Positions 25,699 through 34,163 are shown, numbered from the stretch's first letter. The stretch is 64,000 bases of DNA from Leifsonia virtsii (GCF_030433675.1 NZ_JAROCB010000002.1:434001-498000); one strand, 5' to 3'. Notes: a model not told the origin generated them from the letters alone. Translations and numbers: made by a program.

Positions 25699-25802
25699 AC
25701 TTCGCTCGAGTCGCACGTTGTGGCGGCTATTCGGGCCGGAAAGCGAGCACGACGTGCAACTCGGCCGGGGCCGGAGTCGGTGGTCGCGCCTATGGTGGGA
25801 GC

Positions 25803-26516
25803 ATGTGCGGCAGGTTCGCGATGGACGACAGGGTCAACGCAGAGATCACGGAGTTCGTGGAGGCGACAGGACGCCGGCCCGAGGAGTGGACGGCGGACTG
25901 GGAGGCCGACTACAACATCGCGCCGACCGACGACATCCCGGTGCTGATCGACTCGGCCAAGACGCGCGAGCTGCGCTTCGAGCGCGCGCACTGGTCGCTG
26001 GTGCCGTCGTGGTCCGACACGCTGAAGCCGAAGTTCCCGACCTTCAACGCGCGCGCCGAGGACATCGCCGAGAAGTCAACCTGGCGAAAGCCCGTGCAGT
26101 CGCACCGGGCGATCGTGCTCGCGCGCGGCTACTACGAGTGGCAGGGGCCCAAGGGCAGCAAGACGCCGTACTTCATCCGCTACCCGGACGGGCAGCTCAT
26201 GGGGTTCGCCGGGCTGTACTCGTGGTGGCGCGACAAGTCCAAGGCCGAGGACGACCCCGACCGCTGGGTGCTCACGGCCACGATCCTCACGTCCGACGCG
26301 GTGCAGACGCTCGCGGACATCCACGACCGCAACCCGGTCATCCTGCCCGAGGAGCTGTGGCAGCACTGGATCGACCCGTCCATCGTCGGCGACCAGGCGC
26401 TCGTCGACGAGGCCGTGCGGGCGGGCGTCGCCGAAGCGGAGACGCTGCGGTTCGACCAGGTGCGGCCGTTCAAGACCAGCGACGACGGGCCGGAGCTCAT
26501 ACAGCCGGTCGCGTGA
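25803..26516 (+). CDS. SRAP (SOS response-associated peptidase) family protein, YedK/HMCES-like
   Basis: 237 residues starting MCGRF, so that after methionine removal Cys2 becomes the N-terminal catalytic residue that links covalently to abasic sites in single-stranded DNA. Other family marks are ADYNIAPTDDIPV, FNARAED (Asn), GYYEW with Glu112 and a late IHDRNPVIL with the histidine. TATGGT lies six bases before the ATG, which would fit a leaderless transcript, although GGGAGC could act as a weak ribosome site. It shares 20 bp with the end of the convergent membrane glycosyltransferase gene and has no obvious link to the exopolysaccharide genes around it. Confidence 0.92.
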   Translation: MCGRFAMDDRVNAEITEFVEATGRRPEEWTADWEADYNIAPTDDIPVLIDSAKTRELRFERAHWSLVPSWSDTLKPKFPTFNARAEDIAEKSTWRKPVQSHRAIVLARGYYEWQGPKGSKTPYFIRYPDGQLMGFAGLYSWWRDKSKAEDDPDRWVLTATILTSDAVQTLADIHDRNPVILPEELWQHWIDPSIVGDQALVDEAVRAGVAEAETLRFDQVRPFKTSDDGPELIQPVA

Positions 26517-28080
26517 GCTCGACGATGACGCTGCGGTGCGTCTCGATCCGGCGGCCGGTCTCGGTGAAGCCCAGCGCGCGCAGGGAGGCCAGGCCGTACT
26601 CGTCCGGCGCGGCGCCGGGCAGGCCCTGCGCGTCCAGCTCGATCAGCCACACCCGCGTGACATCGTCGAAGCGGCCGAGCTCGGACGCGCGCTTCACCGA
26701 GTAGGCCTGATCGGGCCACCAGGTGTTGCGGTAGTACGGGATCCGGAGGGTGACGTCGCGCACGCCGGCGAACCCGGCCGGGTAGGTGCGCATCGCGAGT
26801 CGCGGGCGCTGTGAGGGCTTCGCCGACTCGTCGAACACGACCGCGTCGCCCCGGCGCGCGTTCGCGCCCATCGCAGCACTGACCTCCGCCCAGTCGCTGT
26901 CGTTCTTGGCGTAGGGGCCGCGCTGCAGCACGTAGACGGGCGCGCACAGCGCGGCGAACACGATGGTCGCGCCCGCGGTGGCGGCGACCGTGCGGCGTGG
27001 GTCGCCGCCGATCATCCGGCCGAGCACGAGGATGCCCTCCGCGACGAGAAGCGCGGCGGCGGGCGCCGCGAAGGTCGAGTAGCGGCCGGTGTACATGGGA
27101 TAGACGATGTTGACCACGAGCATCAGGCCGGTCGGCAGGAACAGCCAGGCGGCCGCCACGAGCCGCGTCGACGGAGCGCGCGGTCCGGGCATCGGCGGCA
27201 GGGTTCCGCGGCGGCGCCACGCCCTCCAGGCCGGCCACAGCCCGAGGGCCACCAGTGCCCAGGCGGGGACGGCGACCCACGGCATCCCGAACCAGAGGAA
27301 GTAGTACCAGATGGACGGGTCGTCGGGCGACGAGCTGAGGTAGGCGATCTGGCTGCGCTCCAGGTAGGCGAGCACGGCCAGCGGGAGGAGCGAGACCATC
27401 ACCGCGGCCGCCGACACGGCCCAGGCGCGCAGGGAGCGCCGGGACGCCCTGCTCGCCAAGAGGATCACCCCGTGCGCGACAAGCAGGGTCACGGTGTAGA
27501 GGAAGAGGTAGGAGGTCACGGCCATCCCGGCCGCGTACAGCAGCCACGCCAGCCGCCGCGGTCCCGCCGGCAGCGACCGGCCGCGGCCGTCGATCAGCCA
27601 GAGCAGCAGGAGGGTGAGCCACGCCGCTGCCGCCGCGGTGAACGCGTACGACCGGGCCTCCTCGCCGGCGTAGGTGAGCCGGGGGAGCACGCACGCGACG
27701 ACCCCGGCGACGATGGCCGCGCGGGCTCCGCCGCGGCGGCCCGCGATGAGCGTGACCGCTGCGACCGCGGCCCCGACGGCGACGGCGCTCGGCAGGCGCA
27801 GCGCGAAGGGGCTGTCGCCGGCGAGACGGATCCAGCCGTGCATGAAGAGGTAGTAGACCCCGTGGACGGCGTCCACGTGCATCAGCATCCCGAACAGGCT
27901 GCCGACCGAGCGCTTGGCCGACAGCAGGGTCGCCGCCTCGTCGCCCCAGAGGGACGGGAGCCAGCTGAAGGCGGCGCAGAGGATGGTCGCCGCGAGGCCG
28001 GCGATGAGCGCGATCGTCCAGGGCCGCACCGCGCGGAGCGGCCGGCCCGCCCGGAGGTCCGGTTCGACGAGGACGGTCAT
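26497..28080 (-). CDS. polytopic membrane glycosyltransferase (ArnT/GT39/GT83-like)
   Basis: 527 residues and about 11 membrane helices. Just after the first helix there is SLWGDEAATLLSAKRS, matching the first-loop acidic residues of GT-C lipid-linked sugar transferases. A periplasmic C-terminal part follows the last helix. Such enzymes use polyprenyl-phosphate sugars on the outer face of the membrane, so it may add a side sugar to the exported polymer. A partial copy of the exopolysaccharide upstream element (TTCTCTGCTTAGCT on the minus strand, 28118-28131) lies about 40 bp before its start. Confidence 0.85.
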   Translation of the reverse strand: MTVLVEPDLRAGRPLRAVRPWTIALIAGLAATILCAAFSWLPSLWGDEAATLLSAKRSVGSLFGMLMHVDAVHGVYYLFMHGWIRLAGDSPFALRLPSAVAVGAAVAAVTLIAGRRGGARAAIVAGVVACVLPRLTYAGEEARSYAFTAAAAAWLTLLLLWLIDGRGRSLPAGPRRLAWLLYAAGMAVTSYLFLYTVTLLVAHGVILLASRASRRSLRAWAVSAAAVMVSLLPLAVLAYLERSQIAYLSSSPDDPSIWYYFLWFGMPWVAVPAWALVALGLWPAWRAWRRRGTLPPMPGPRAPSTRLVAAAWLFLPTGLMLVVNIVYPMYTGRYSTFAAPAAALLVAEGILVLGRMIGGDPRRTVAATAGATIVFAALCAPVYVLQRGPYAKNDSDWAEVSAAMGANARRGDAVVFDESAKPSQRPRLAMRTYPAGFAGVRDVTLRIPYYRNTWWPDQAYSVKRASELGRFDDVTRVWLIELDAQGLPGAAPDEYGLASLRALGFTETGRRIETHRSVIVELTRPAV

Positions 28081-28117
28081 ACACTCAACTTCTACGCGTC
28101 GGGCGCGAACACCGTCG

Positions 28118-28131
28118 AGCTAAGCAGAGAA
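28118..28131 (-). promoter_or_regulatory. partial copy of the exopolysaccharide upstream element
   Basis: On the minus strand this reads TTCTCTGCTTAGCT, close to the end of the 7694-7721 element (TTACTCATGTATCTTAGCT). It lies about 40 bp upstream of the membrane glycosyltransferase start at 28080. The match is short, so confidence is low. Confidence 0.3.
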
Positions 28132-28207
28132 CCCTGGGCGACCCGTGGGTGAGCACTGCTGGAACTCACACCTACCGCGACTCATCCGCTTCCCCCTTTC
28201 ACCGGAC

Positions 28208-28241
28208 CCCGGGTCACCCGGCATGGCGCCGAGGACCCGGG
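28208..28241 (-). terminator. hairpin downstream of the aldo/keto reductase gene
   Basis: CCCGGGTC (28208-28215) pairs perfectly with GACCCGGG (28234-28241) around an 18-nt loop that contains a further GGCGCC core. It lies about 135 bp past the stop of the reductase gene on the minus strand. The rest of 28132-28373 shows no gene. Confidence 0.4.
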
Positions 28242-28373
28242 ATCCGCCCCACACACGCCAGGAACACGGCCCCGAGAGACCGTCACATCCAGCGTGCTTG
28301 GTTCAACGGTAGCGACGCGCACCTGCGCGCGGCAGAGGCTGACGCGTGCGGCGCCCGGTGGTATGAGCCGGCC

Positions 28374-29411
28374 TCAGACCTCGCCGCGGCGTGCTCCCGC
28401 CCACAGGTCGACGCCTGCATCGACGGCGTGCTCGTCGATCGCGGCGAGCTCCTCCGCTGAGAACTCCGTGTTTGCGAGCGCGGCGACGTTCTGCTCCAGC
28501 TGCTCGACACTGCTCGCCCCGATCACCAGCGACGTCACGCGCTCGTCGCGCAGCGCCCAGGCGAGGGCGAGCTGCGCGAGCGTCTGGCCGCGTTTCTCGG
28601 CGATGTCGTTCAGTGCCCGCAGGCGGGCGATCGCCTCGTCTGTCAGCCACTCGGCGTCGAACGACGTGCCCGCGCTTGCGCGGGACCCCTCCGGGATGCC
28701 GTTCAGGTACTTGCCGGTGAGCATGCCCTGGGCCAGGGCGGTGAAGCCGATCACGCCGACGCCCAGCTCGCCGACGGCGTCGAGCAGGCCCTCGGTCTCG
28801 ATCCAGCGGTTGAGCATCGAGTACGACGGCTGGTGGATGAGCAGCGGCGTGCCGAGGTCGCGCAGGATCTCGGCGGCCCGCCGCGTCTCCTCCGCCCCGT
28901 ACGAGGAGATGCCGACATAGAGGGCCTTGCCCGAGCGCACCGCGGTGTCGAGCGCCTGCATCGTCTCCTCCAGCGGAGTCGAGGGGTCGGGCCGGTGCGA
29001 GTAGAAGATGTCGACGTAGTCCAGCCCGAGGCGCGTCAGCGACTGGTCGAGGCTCGCCAGCATGTACTTGCGGCCGCCGCCGCCCTGGCCGTAGGGGCCG
29101 GGCCACATGTCCCACCCCGCCTTGCTCGACACCACGATCTCGTCACGGTACGGTCGCAGGTCTTCCGCCAGGATGCGGCCGAAGTTGGTCTCGGCCGACC
29201 CGTACGGCGGCCCGTAGTTGTTGGCCAGGTCGAAGTGCGTGATGCCGAGGTCGAACGCGCGCCGGACGATCGCGCGCTGCGTCTCGAACGGGCGGTCGTC
29301 GCCGAAGTTGTGCCACAGCCCGAGCGACAGCGCGGGCAGGTCGAGACCGCTGCGGCCGGTGCGGCGATACGTCATGTCGTCATAGCGGGACGGATCTGCG
29401 GTGAATGGCAT
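28374..29411 (-). CDS. aldo/keto reductase, YghZ/GAP-reductase-like
   Basis: 345 residues starting MPFTADPSRYDDMTYRRTGR, which with LPALSLGLWHNFGDD is characteristic of the YghZ (L-glyceraldehyde 3-phosphate reductase) subgroup. The catalytic tetrad is seen as FDLANNYG (Asp and Tyr), VVSSKAG (Lys) and YSHRPD (His). NADPH-binding elements follow near IGASSVEQLEQNV. It probably reduces aldehydes or methylglyoxal-like compounds. The ATG at 29411 has GGAGG just upstream. It appears monocistronic. Confidence 0.93.
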   Translation of the reverse strand: MPFTADPSRYDDMTYRRTGRSGLDLPALSLGLWHNFGDDRPFETQRAIVRRAFDLGITHFDLANNYGPPYGSAETNFGRILAEDLRPYRDEIVVSSKAGWDMWPGPYGQGGGGRKYMLASLDQSLTRLGLDYVDIFYSHRPDPSTPLEETMQALDTAVRSGKALYVGISSYGAEETRRAAEILRDLGTPLLIHQPSYSMLNRWIETEGLLDAVGELGVGVIGFTALAQGMLTGKYLNGIPEGSRASAGTSFDAEWLTDEAIARLRALNDIAEKRGQTLAQLALAWALRDERVTSLVIGASSVEQLEQNVAALANTEFSAEELAAIDEHAVDAGVDLWAGARRGEV

Positions 29412-29548
29412 GCCTCCACCCTCCCCGGTCATGCGCGGGAAGTCCAACAACCCGTGCCGATCTGTGCAATCGCTCGCGCTGCTCGATCCTGTGGACGGAA
29501 GCCTGTCAACCTCTGGTCGCGCATGGGTAACGGGCGGTGGCTGGGCGC

Positions 29549-29764
29549 ATGACCGACGAACTGACCCCGAGCGACGACCCTTCGGCGAACGCCGCTCCGC
29601 ACGGCGCGCCCGCGCCCTCCGACACGCCCGTCCACGACCAGCCGACCGCGGCGGGCCAGGCTCCGGCGGGTGGCGCACTCGACGGCACACCTGAGTTGCC
29701 GGCGGACGAGGAGAACGCGGACACCCTGCAGACCGATCCGCTCGCGGACGAGGAGCAGCCGTGA
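29549..29764 (+). CDS. small acidic hydrophilic protein
   Basis: 71 residues from ATG 29549 (MTDELTPSDDPSANAAPHGA), rich in Pro, Ala, Asp and Glu, with no predicted fold or membrane segment. Its TGA overlaps the GTG of the next gene (GTGA), supporting a real coupled pair. A disordered protein; function unknown. Confidence 0.55.
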   Translation: MTDELTPSDDPSANAAPHGAPAPSDTPVHDQPTAAGQAPAGGALDGTPELPADEENADTLQTDPLADEEQP

Positions 29765-30096
29765 CCGACGGCCCGAGCACCACCCGGCAGCGCGACGAGA
29801 CCAAGGTCACGGAGCAGCCGGCGCTCACCACCTCCACCGGACGGGAGTGGCTGATCCTCGGAGCGCTGCTGGCCGCCGTCAGCCTGGCGGTCCTCCTGCC
29901 GCTGAGCGGGATGCGCGTCGACCTGCCCGCTGCGGGCGCGGGTGTCGTGCTCCTGCTCCTGATCGGGATGGGCGTCGCCCGCGCCGCGATCCCTCGCCGC
30001 CGCGCGCGGCTGATCACGCTCGCCGTGCTGTTCGGGCTCATGGCGCTCGTCTCGCTCGCCACCGTCCTCATCGCCGCGACGGCGGCCTTGGGCTGA
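29761..30096 (+). CDS. small three-helix membrane protein of unknown function
   Basis: 111 residues. A hydrophilic N-terminus of about 28 residues is followed by three hydrophobic segments (LILGALLAAVSLAVLLPL, AGAGVVLLLLIGMGVA and LITLAVLFGLMALVSLATVL). The GTG start overlaps the previous stop, so it is translated with the small acidic protein. No conserved motif is recognised. It ends 32 bp before a strong hairpin. Confidence 0.65.
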   Translation: MTDGPSTTRQRDETKVTEQPALTTSTGREWLILGALLAAVSLAVLLPLSGMRVDLPAAGAGVVLLLLIGMGVARAAIPRRRARLITLAVLFGLMALVSLATVLIAATAALG

Positions 30097-30128
30097 TCGT
30101 GCTGCCGGTCCGCACCCTGGAGACGCCG

Positions 30129-30160
30129 ACGGCGGCCGCGCTCGGGAGCGCGACCGCCGT
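30129..30160. terminator. hairpin between convergent small-membrane-protein genes
   Basis: ACGGCGGCCGCGCTC (30129-30143) pairs with GAGCGCGACCGCCGT (30146-30160) with one mismatch. It sits between the stop of the plus-strand gene (30096) and that of the minus-strand 52-residue gene (30182), so it can terminate both. Confidence 0.65.
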
Positions 30161-30181
30161 GCGATCAGTGAGCCGCCTGCG

Positions 30182-30340
30182 TCAGGTGCGGCTCGCCCCG
30201 CGGCGGAGCCAGCCGACGATGGCGGTGATGACGAAGAAGACCAAGCCGAGGATGGCCAGCCAGAGCAGACCCTTGATGGCGAAGCCCAGGATCGCGAGCA
30301 CCGCCCAGATGATGAGCAGGACAATGATGAGAGCTAACAT
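30182..30340 (-). CDS. 52-residue hydrophobic membrane protein
   Basis: The frame starts MLALIIVLLIIWAVLAILGF, continues through a second hydrophobic stretch and ends WLRRGASRT. It forms two short helices with a basic tail, like the ~50-residue hydrophobic proteins common in Microbacteriaceae. A good promoter (TTGACC, 17 bp, TCTGAT) lies just upstream, with only six bases between the -10 box and the ATG. Function unknown; related small proteins are often linked to membrane stress, which is only a suggestion here. Confidence 0.75.
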   Translation of the reverse strand: MLALIIVLLIIWAVLAILGFAIKGLLWLAILGLVFFVITAIVGWLRRGASRT

Positions 30341-30346
30341 GCGTCC

Positions 30347-30375
30347 ATCAGACCCCCGTTCGCCCCGGCGGTCAA
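30347..30375 (-). promoter_or_regulatory. SigA-like promoter of the 52-residue protein, probably leaderless
   Basis: On the minus strand: TTGACC (30375-30370), 17-bp spacer, TCTGAT (30352-30347), six bases, then the ATG at 30340. This spacing puts the transcription start at or next to the start codon, and there is no Shine-Dalgarno sequence. Confidence 0.5.
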
Positions 30376-30440
30376 CGGTTCTCCCGGCCCCTTGCGCGCA
30401 GCGCCGGGAACCGCTAGCGAGCCCTGCGGCCGCCGTGCCG

Positions 30441-30926
30441 TCAGCAGCCGACGTGACCGCGCAGCGACAGGCCGTCGCCGAGCAGGCCCGCGTCGGTCAG
30501 CGCCTTCGAGATGTGGTTCATCAGGATGCCGGCGAGCATCACCTGCTCGCTCTCACCCCGGTCCTTCTCGATCTTCTCCTCGTCGGCGCTCAGCTCGTCC
30601 AGCGAGACGGGCTCCGACTGCCAGTCGTGCCGGGTGAGCAGGGCTCGCGCCTTCACGACCCGAGGGTCCGCCGTGCCGTCGGTCGTGGTGGCGAGGTCGA
30701 CGGCGACCTGGACGCATCCGGTCGCCCTGCTGCCGTCGCTGAGAGTGAAGGGACGCTCCACCGTCAGGTCGTACCGTTGCGCGGTCGCCGCGGGGTCCGG
30801 CGTCGCCGCGGCGACCACCGTGCTCGGCGGCGGAGTCGCCTGGATCGCCTGGCCTGCGCACCCGCTCAGCAGCATCGCCGCCGCGACGCTCACAACCGCC
30901 GTCGTCCCCCGGACCCGTCCACGCAT
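30441..30926 (-). CDS. putative lipoprotein of unknown function
   Basis: 161 residues from ATG 30926, which has GGGGGGA at ribosome-site distance. The N-terminus MRGRVRGTTAVVSVAAAMLL ends in the lipobox LSGC, followed by a Pro/Thr-rich spacer and a mature domain of about 110 residues with a Glu/Asp-rich helix (ELSADEEKIEKDRGESE). Two further cysteines (GCVQ and the C-terminal VGC) could form a disulfide. No family recognised. Confidence 0.7.
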   Translation of the reverse strand: MRGRVRGTTAVVSVAAAMLLSGCAGQAIQATPPPSTVVAAATPDPAATAQRYDLTVERPFTLSDGSRATGCVQVAVDLATTTDGTADPRVVKARALLTRHDWQSEPVSLDELSADEEKIEKDRGESEQVMLAGILMNHISKALTDAGLLGDGLSLRGHVGC

Positions 30927-31050
30927 CCGCGTCCCCCCGTCATCCGGGTTCAGCATAGCCAGGGACTGGCCGCAGATCGGCGGTGCCCCGCTCCGGGGGC
31001 ACTCGAATTGGGGCGCGCCGTGCGCGCGCCCGCGGCCCTACCGTAGGCGC

Positions 31051-31488
31051 ATGTTCCGGTCCCCCCGAGAGCCGCGGCCCGTCCGCGGAGCAGCGGGCCG
31101 GCGGCGGCCCGACCCCGCCGTCGGCCCTCTGCTCGCGGGTGCCATGGCGGGCGGGATCCGCGACATCTACGGGCACACCGTGACCTTCGTGCCGGAGGAC
31201 CTGGAGTACGTGGAGCGTCTGTTCACCGACCTGGACGCCGGCGACGGTTTCGTGGGCGACGAGTTCACACTGCAGAGCATCGGCTGCCTCATCGGCGAGA
31301 TCCTGGTGCGCACCGACGGGGGACGCTGGAGCCTCGCCTCCCGTCGCACAGCGGTCCGCGATCACGCGGAGCTCGAGGTGGTCCTCCCGAACGGCCGGGC
31401 GGTGAACCCGATCCGTGCCGCCTACGACCGAGCCGGGCGGCACGGTGAGTCGGTCATCCGGTTCCGGGAGCTCGCGCTGGCGTCCTGA
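31051..31488 (+). CDS. small conserved-looking protein, possibly DUF3806-like
   Basis: 145 residues from ATG 31051. TACCGT lies six bases before the ATG, compatible with a leaderless transcript. The core (VERLFTDLDAG, FTLQSIGCLIGEILVRTDGG, WSLASRRTAVRD, VVLPNGRAVNPI) has the small alpha/beta pattern of DUF3806-type domains; this match is from memory and tentative. The first ~30 residues are basic and Pro-rich; an ATG at 31144 (MAGGIRDIYG) is an alternative start. Function unknown. Confidence 0.6.
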   Translation: MFRSPREPRPVRGAAGRRRPDPAVGPLLAGAMAGGIRDIYGHTVTFVPEDLEYVERLFTDLDAGDGFVGDEFTLQSIGCLIGEILVRTDGGRWSLASRRTAVRDHAELEVVLPNGRAVNPIRAAYDRAGRHGESVIRFRELALAS

Positions 31489-31513
31489 ACGCCGGCGGGT
31501 CCACTCGCTCGCG

Positions 31514-32254
31514 TCAGCCGCGGCGCGGGATGCCCGGCGGCAGCGGAGGCACGAGCCTCCGCGCCACGATGGCCTCGGCCACGGCGGTGAGACCCTCCTG
31601 GTTGCGGCGGGCGTGGTCGCGCATGACGGCGAACGCGTCGTCGATGGTGATGCGGTGCAGCTGAGCGACGACGCCCTTCGCCTGCTCGATCACGATCCGG
31701 CTGTTCAGCGCGGTCTGCAGCTGCTCGCGGATGGTCTCGCTCTCGTGCAGCGTGCGCTGGTGCAGGATACCGATGGTGGCGACGTCCGCGAACGCCTGCG
31801 CCGCGACCAGATCGGTCTCGGGCAGCTCGCCGGGGGAGTCGCGCAGCAGGTTGAGGGTCCCGATCGTGGTCTCGCGCAGCCGCAGCGGGATGGCGAGGAT
31901 GGCCGCGAAGCCCTCTTCGATCGCCTTGTCGCGGAACAGGCTCCAGCGCTCCGGCGTCAGGCCGAGGTCGGGCAGCGACACCATCTTGCCGGTGGTGAAG
32001 CTCTCGATGCAGGGGCCGGAGTACGCGCTGATCTGGAAGATCTCGACCAGGCGGCTCGCCTCGCTCGTCGATGCCATCAGGTCCAGCTCGCCCGCCTCGT
32101 CGGCGAGCAGCACACCGGAGGCGGTCACGTTGAGTAGGTCGCGGCAGGTGTCCACCAGCCGCTGCATCAGGTCGACGACGTCGTAGCCGGCCACCAGCGT
32201 GTCGGCCAGGCCGGCGAACGCCCGCAGGAGCTCGACTTCGCGCGTGTCGGTCAT
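31514..32254 (-). CDS. GAF-ANTAR transcription antitermination regulator
   Basis: 246 residues. A GAF domain occupies about 15-165 (SGVLLADEAGELDLMASTSE, PLRLRETTIGTLNLLRDSPG), and a C-terminal ANTAR RNA-binding domain about 178-235 (LNSRIVIEQAKGVVAQ, AFAVMRDHARRNQEGL). ANTAR proteins bind paired hairpins in nascent RNA to prevent termination. Its ATG overlaps the stop of a second GAF-ANTAR gene, so the two are made together and could form a heteromer. The signal is unknown. Confidence 0.92.
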   Translation of the reverse strand: MTDTREVELLRAFAGLADTLVAGYDVVDLMQRLVDTCRDLLNVTASGVLLADEAGELDLMASTSEASRLVEIFQISAYSGPCIESFTTGKMVSLPDLGLTPERWSLFRDKAIEEGFAAILAIPLRLRETTIGTLNLLRDSPGELPETDLVAAQAFADVATIGILHQRTLHESETIREQLQTALNSRIVIEQAKGVVAQLHRITIDDAFAVMRDHARRNQEGLTAVAEAIVARRLVPPLPPGIPRRG

Positions 32255-32969
32255 CGCGTCCGCCCCTCCCCGGTCGTGTCGGCCGAGAAGTCGAGGGCGC
32301 CGTCGACGACGTCGCGGGAGACCTCCATCATCGACCGCCCGGTGGCGAAGGCGTGGCCCTGGATCACCAGTCGCGCGTCCTCGGCGCTGATGTCGAGCTG
32401 CGCGAGCACCATCCCGCTGGCCTGGTGGATGGGCCGCCGCGAGAACGGGCTCTCCGGCTCCTCGGGGTCCGCGACGGCGGCGCGGACCAGGGCGCGGCGT
32501 AGCACCAGCCGGCCGACGAGGTCGGCGAGGGAGGCCGCCTGCCGGGTCTGAACGCGGTCCAGGGTCATCGGCCGGCGCGAGTACATGTCGACGGCGCCCA
32601 CCTGCAGGGAGCCGACGAGCATGGGGAAGGCGAACGACGAGCCCACGCCGTCGGCCGCCGCCGCCTCGCTGAACACCGGCCAGGTGGAGCGGGGATGCGC
32701 GGCCAGGTCGGGCTCGATCACGGGACGCGCGGTCCTCAACGCGTCCCAGCACGGTCCGATGCCGAGGTCGAACTGCAGCTCGTCGAGCCGTGCGGCCAGC
32801 GGGTCGCTGGCGTACAGAGTCTCGGACCCGAGGAGGTCGCCCAGAGTGGAGATCGCGGTGCCGCTCACCGGGAACAGGTCGACGAACAGCCGGCCGAGAT
32901 CGCGGTCCGATGGCGCGTCGCGCGGAGTTCGCGGACCGCCTGCGTGAAGCGCTCGTCGTCGTCGGACAT
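32251..32969 (-). CDS. GAF-ANTAR regulator with an apparent one-base frameshift near its 5' end
   Basis: The natural start is ATG 32969, with GGAGG directly upstream, reading MSDDDERFTQAVRELRA. That frame then fails, and the GAF domain (APSDRDLGRLFVDLFPVSGT) continues one frame over. Adding a single base between 32919 and 32920 restores ELRADAPSDRDLGRLF and an uninterrupted protein of 239 residues. The continuing frame alone, opened further upstream, would have an Arg-rich N-terminus (VRRRRALHAGGPRTPRD) unlike the family. The GAF domain (FDLGIGPCWDALRT) and C-terminal ANTAR (IHQASGMVLAQLDISAED) look intact. It is either a real mutation or a base-call error. Confidence 0.8.
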
Positions 32970-33054
32970 CACCTCCATTATGGCCGCCTCTGTCTCGAAC
33001 GTTCATCACGCACTGTCCCCCTGCGTCGAGGCGTTTTCAACCGGGTCGCCGCCG

Positions 33055-34002
33055 TCAGCGCTGCAGCGTCTCCCGCGGGTTCTCGCCGTAGCGGTCGCGG
33101 TAGGCCGCCGAGAAGCGCGCGACGTGCACGAAGCCCCACCGGTGGGCGATCTCGCGGACCGTGTCCCCGTCCGACGGGTCGGCCGCCACCAGGTCCGCGC
33201 GGGCCGCCTCCAGCCGGAGCAGCCGCAGCTGCTGGGTGGGTGTGCGGCCGAGCAGGCGCTGGAAGGCGTCCTGGAGGCCGCGCGGCGAGAGCCGGGCCGC
33301 GTCCGCGACGTCGGCGAGCGAGAACGGCTCGCTCAGGTGCTCCTCCATGTACGCGATCGCACGGCGGATCGTCGCCGGCAGCGCGCGGGCGCCGTCGGTC
33401 GGCTGCTCGAGGCCGAGCGTCGAGTTCGGGAACGCGGTCAGGAGGGTACCGATCAGGTGGCGCGTCGCGGCCTCCCAGACCAGGTCGTTGTGCAGCAGGT
33501 CGCCGTGAGCGGCGATGTCCTCCCGCACGTGCCGTTCGACCGAGCGCCAGAGCCGCTCGTGAGCGGGGCTGAGCGGCCGGAGCGACGAGAAGGCGACCTC
33601 GGCCCCCGCGGCCCCGAGGTGGTCGCGGGCGAACGCGTCGATGGCTGTGCGCTCGATGCGGACCTCCCGGGAGCGATGAGACGCCTCCCAGCGGGCCCGG
33701 ATGTCGACCGGGGGGAGCAGGACGACGCCCGCGGAGTCGAGCTCCTCTCCGGCGACGGTGAGCGCGACGCGGCCCTCGTAGACGTCGCCGATGGAGAAGA
33801 AACTGTTCCCGTCCGTCCGCGCGTGCGCGCTCCCCGTCCAGTCGGTGCGGGCGAGCGCGACGGTCTTGTCGCCGCTCTCGGCGACCGACACCGCGAACCC
33901 GTCGGGGTCGTCGGTGCCGAGTTCGAGGTTCTGGTAGGTGCGGCCCAGGCGCTCCTCGGCGTCCTCGGGATGGGTCGCGGCCCACGCGAGGCTGTACTGC
34001 AT
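33055..34002 (-). CDS. AraC-family transcriptional regulator
   Basis: 315 residues. An N-terminal AraC-binding-like domain (about 1-170) is followed by two helix-turn-helix units (about 215-315): EPFSLADVADAARLSPRGLQ, then VREIAHRWGFVHVARFSAAY and RDRYGENPRETL. The last is the family signature. Stress- and catabolism-related members of this type bind small ligands in the N-terminal domain; the ligand is not predictable. It diverges from the GntR gene across 160 bp, with one GntR-type operator between them (34113-34128). Confidence 0.9.
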   Translation of the reverse strand: MQYSLAWAATHPEDAEERLGRTYQNLELGTDDPDGFAVSVAESGDKTVALARTDWTGSAHARTDGNSFFSIGDVYEGRVALTVAGEELDSAGVVLLPPVDIRARWEASHRSREVRIERTAIDAFARDHLGAAGAEVAFSSLRPLSPAHERLWRSVERHVREDIAAHGDLLHNDLVWEAATRHLIGTLLTAFPNSTLGLEQPTDGARALPATIRRAIAYMEEHLSEPFSLADVADAARLSPRGLQDAFQRLLGRTPTQQLRLLRLEAARADLVAADPSDGDTVREIAHRWGFVHVARFSAAYRDRYGENPRETLQR

Positions 34003-34112
34003 GTCCTTCCCCCTTGACGGCGTGCACGGTCTTGCGTCGCCGGGGTCTGGGGTGACGAGGTCGATGGTAGCCCGGCGGGGAGGCGCGTAAAGCCCGGGAG
34101 ACCGATGAACGC

Positions 34113-34128
34113 AGCCCAGTTGTACCAG
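34113..34128 (-). promoter_or_regulatory. candidate operator of the GntR regulon, copy 1
   Basis: On the minus strand it reads CTGGTACAACTGGGCT. Copies at 37288-37303 (CTGGCATAACTGGGCT, minus strand) and 37423-37438 (GTGGACTCACTGGGCT, plus strand) share TGG-N4-ACTGGGCT exactly. It lies 36 bp before the GntR start, which fits autoregulation. Confidence 0.55.
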
Positions 34129-34163
34129 CCGCGGCCTGAGCGGCCTTCCGCCGCGGGATTGGT

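Noticed and set aside
28290-28345. tRNA-like D-arm sequence (GGTTCAACGGTAG)
   Set aside because: No matching acceptor stem, anticodon stem or TTCGA-type T-loop could be folded around it. The resemblance to tRNA-Gly is local and probably chance.
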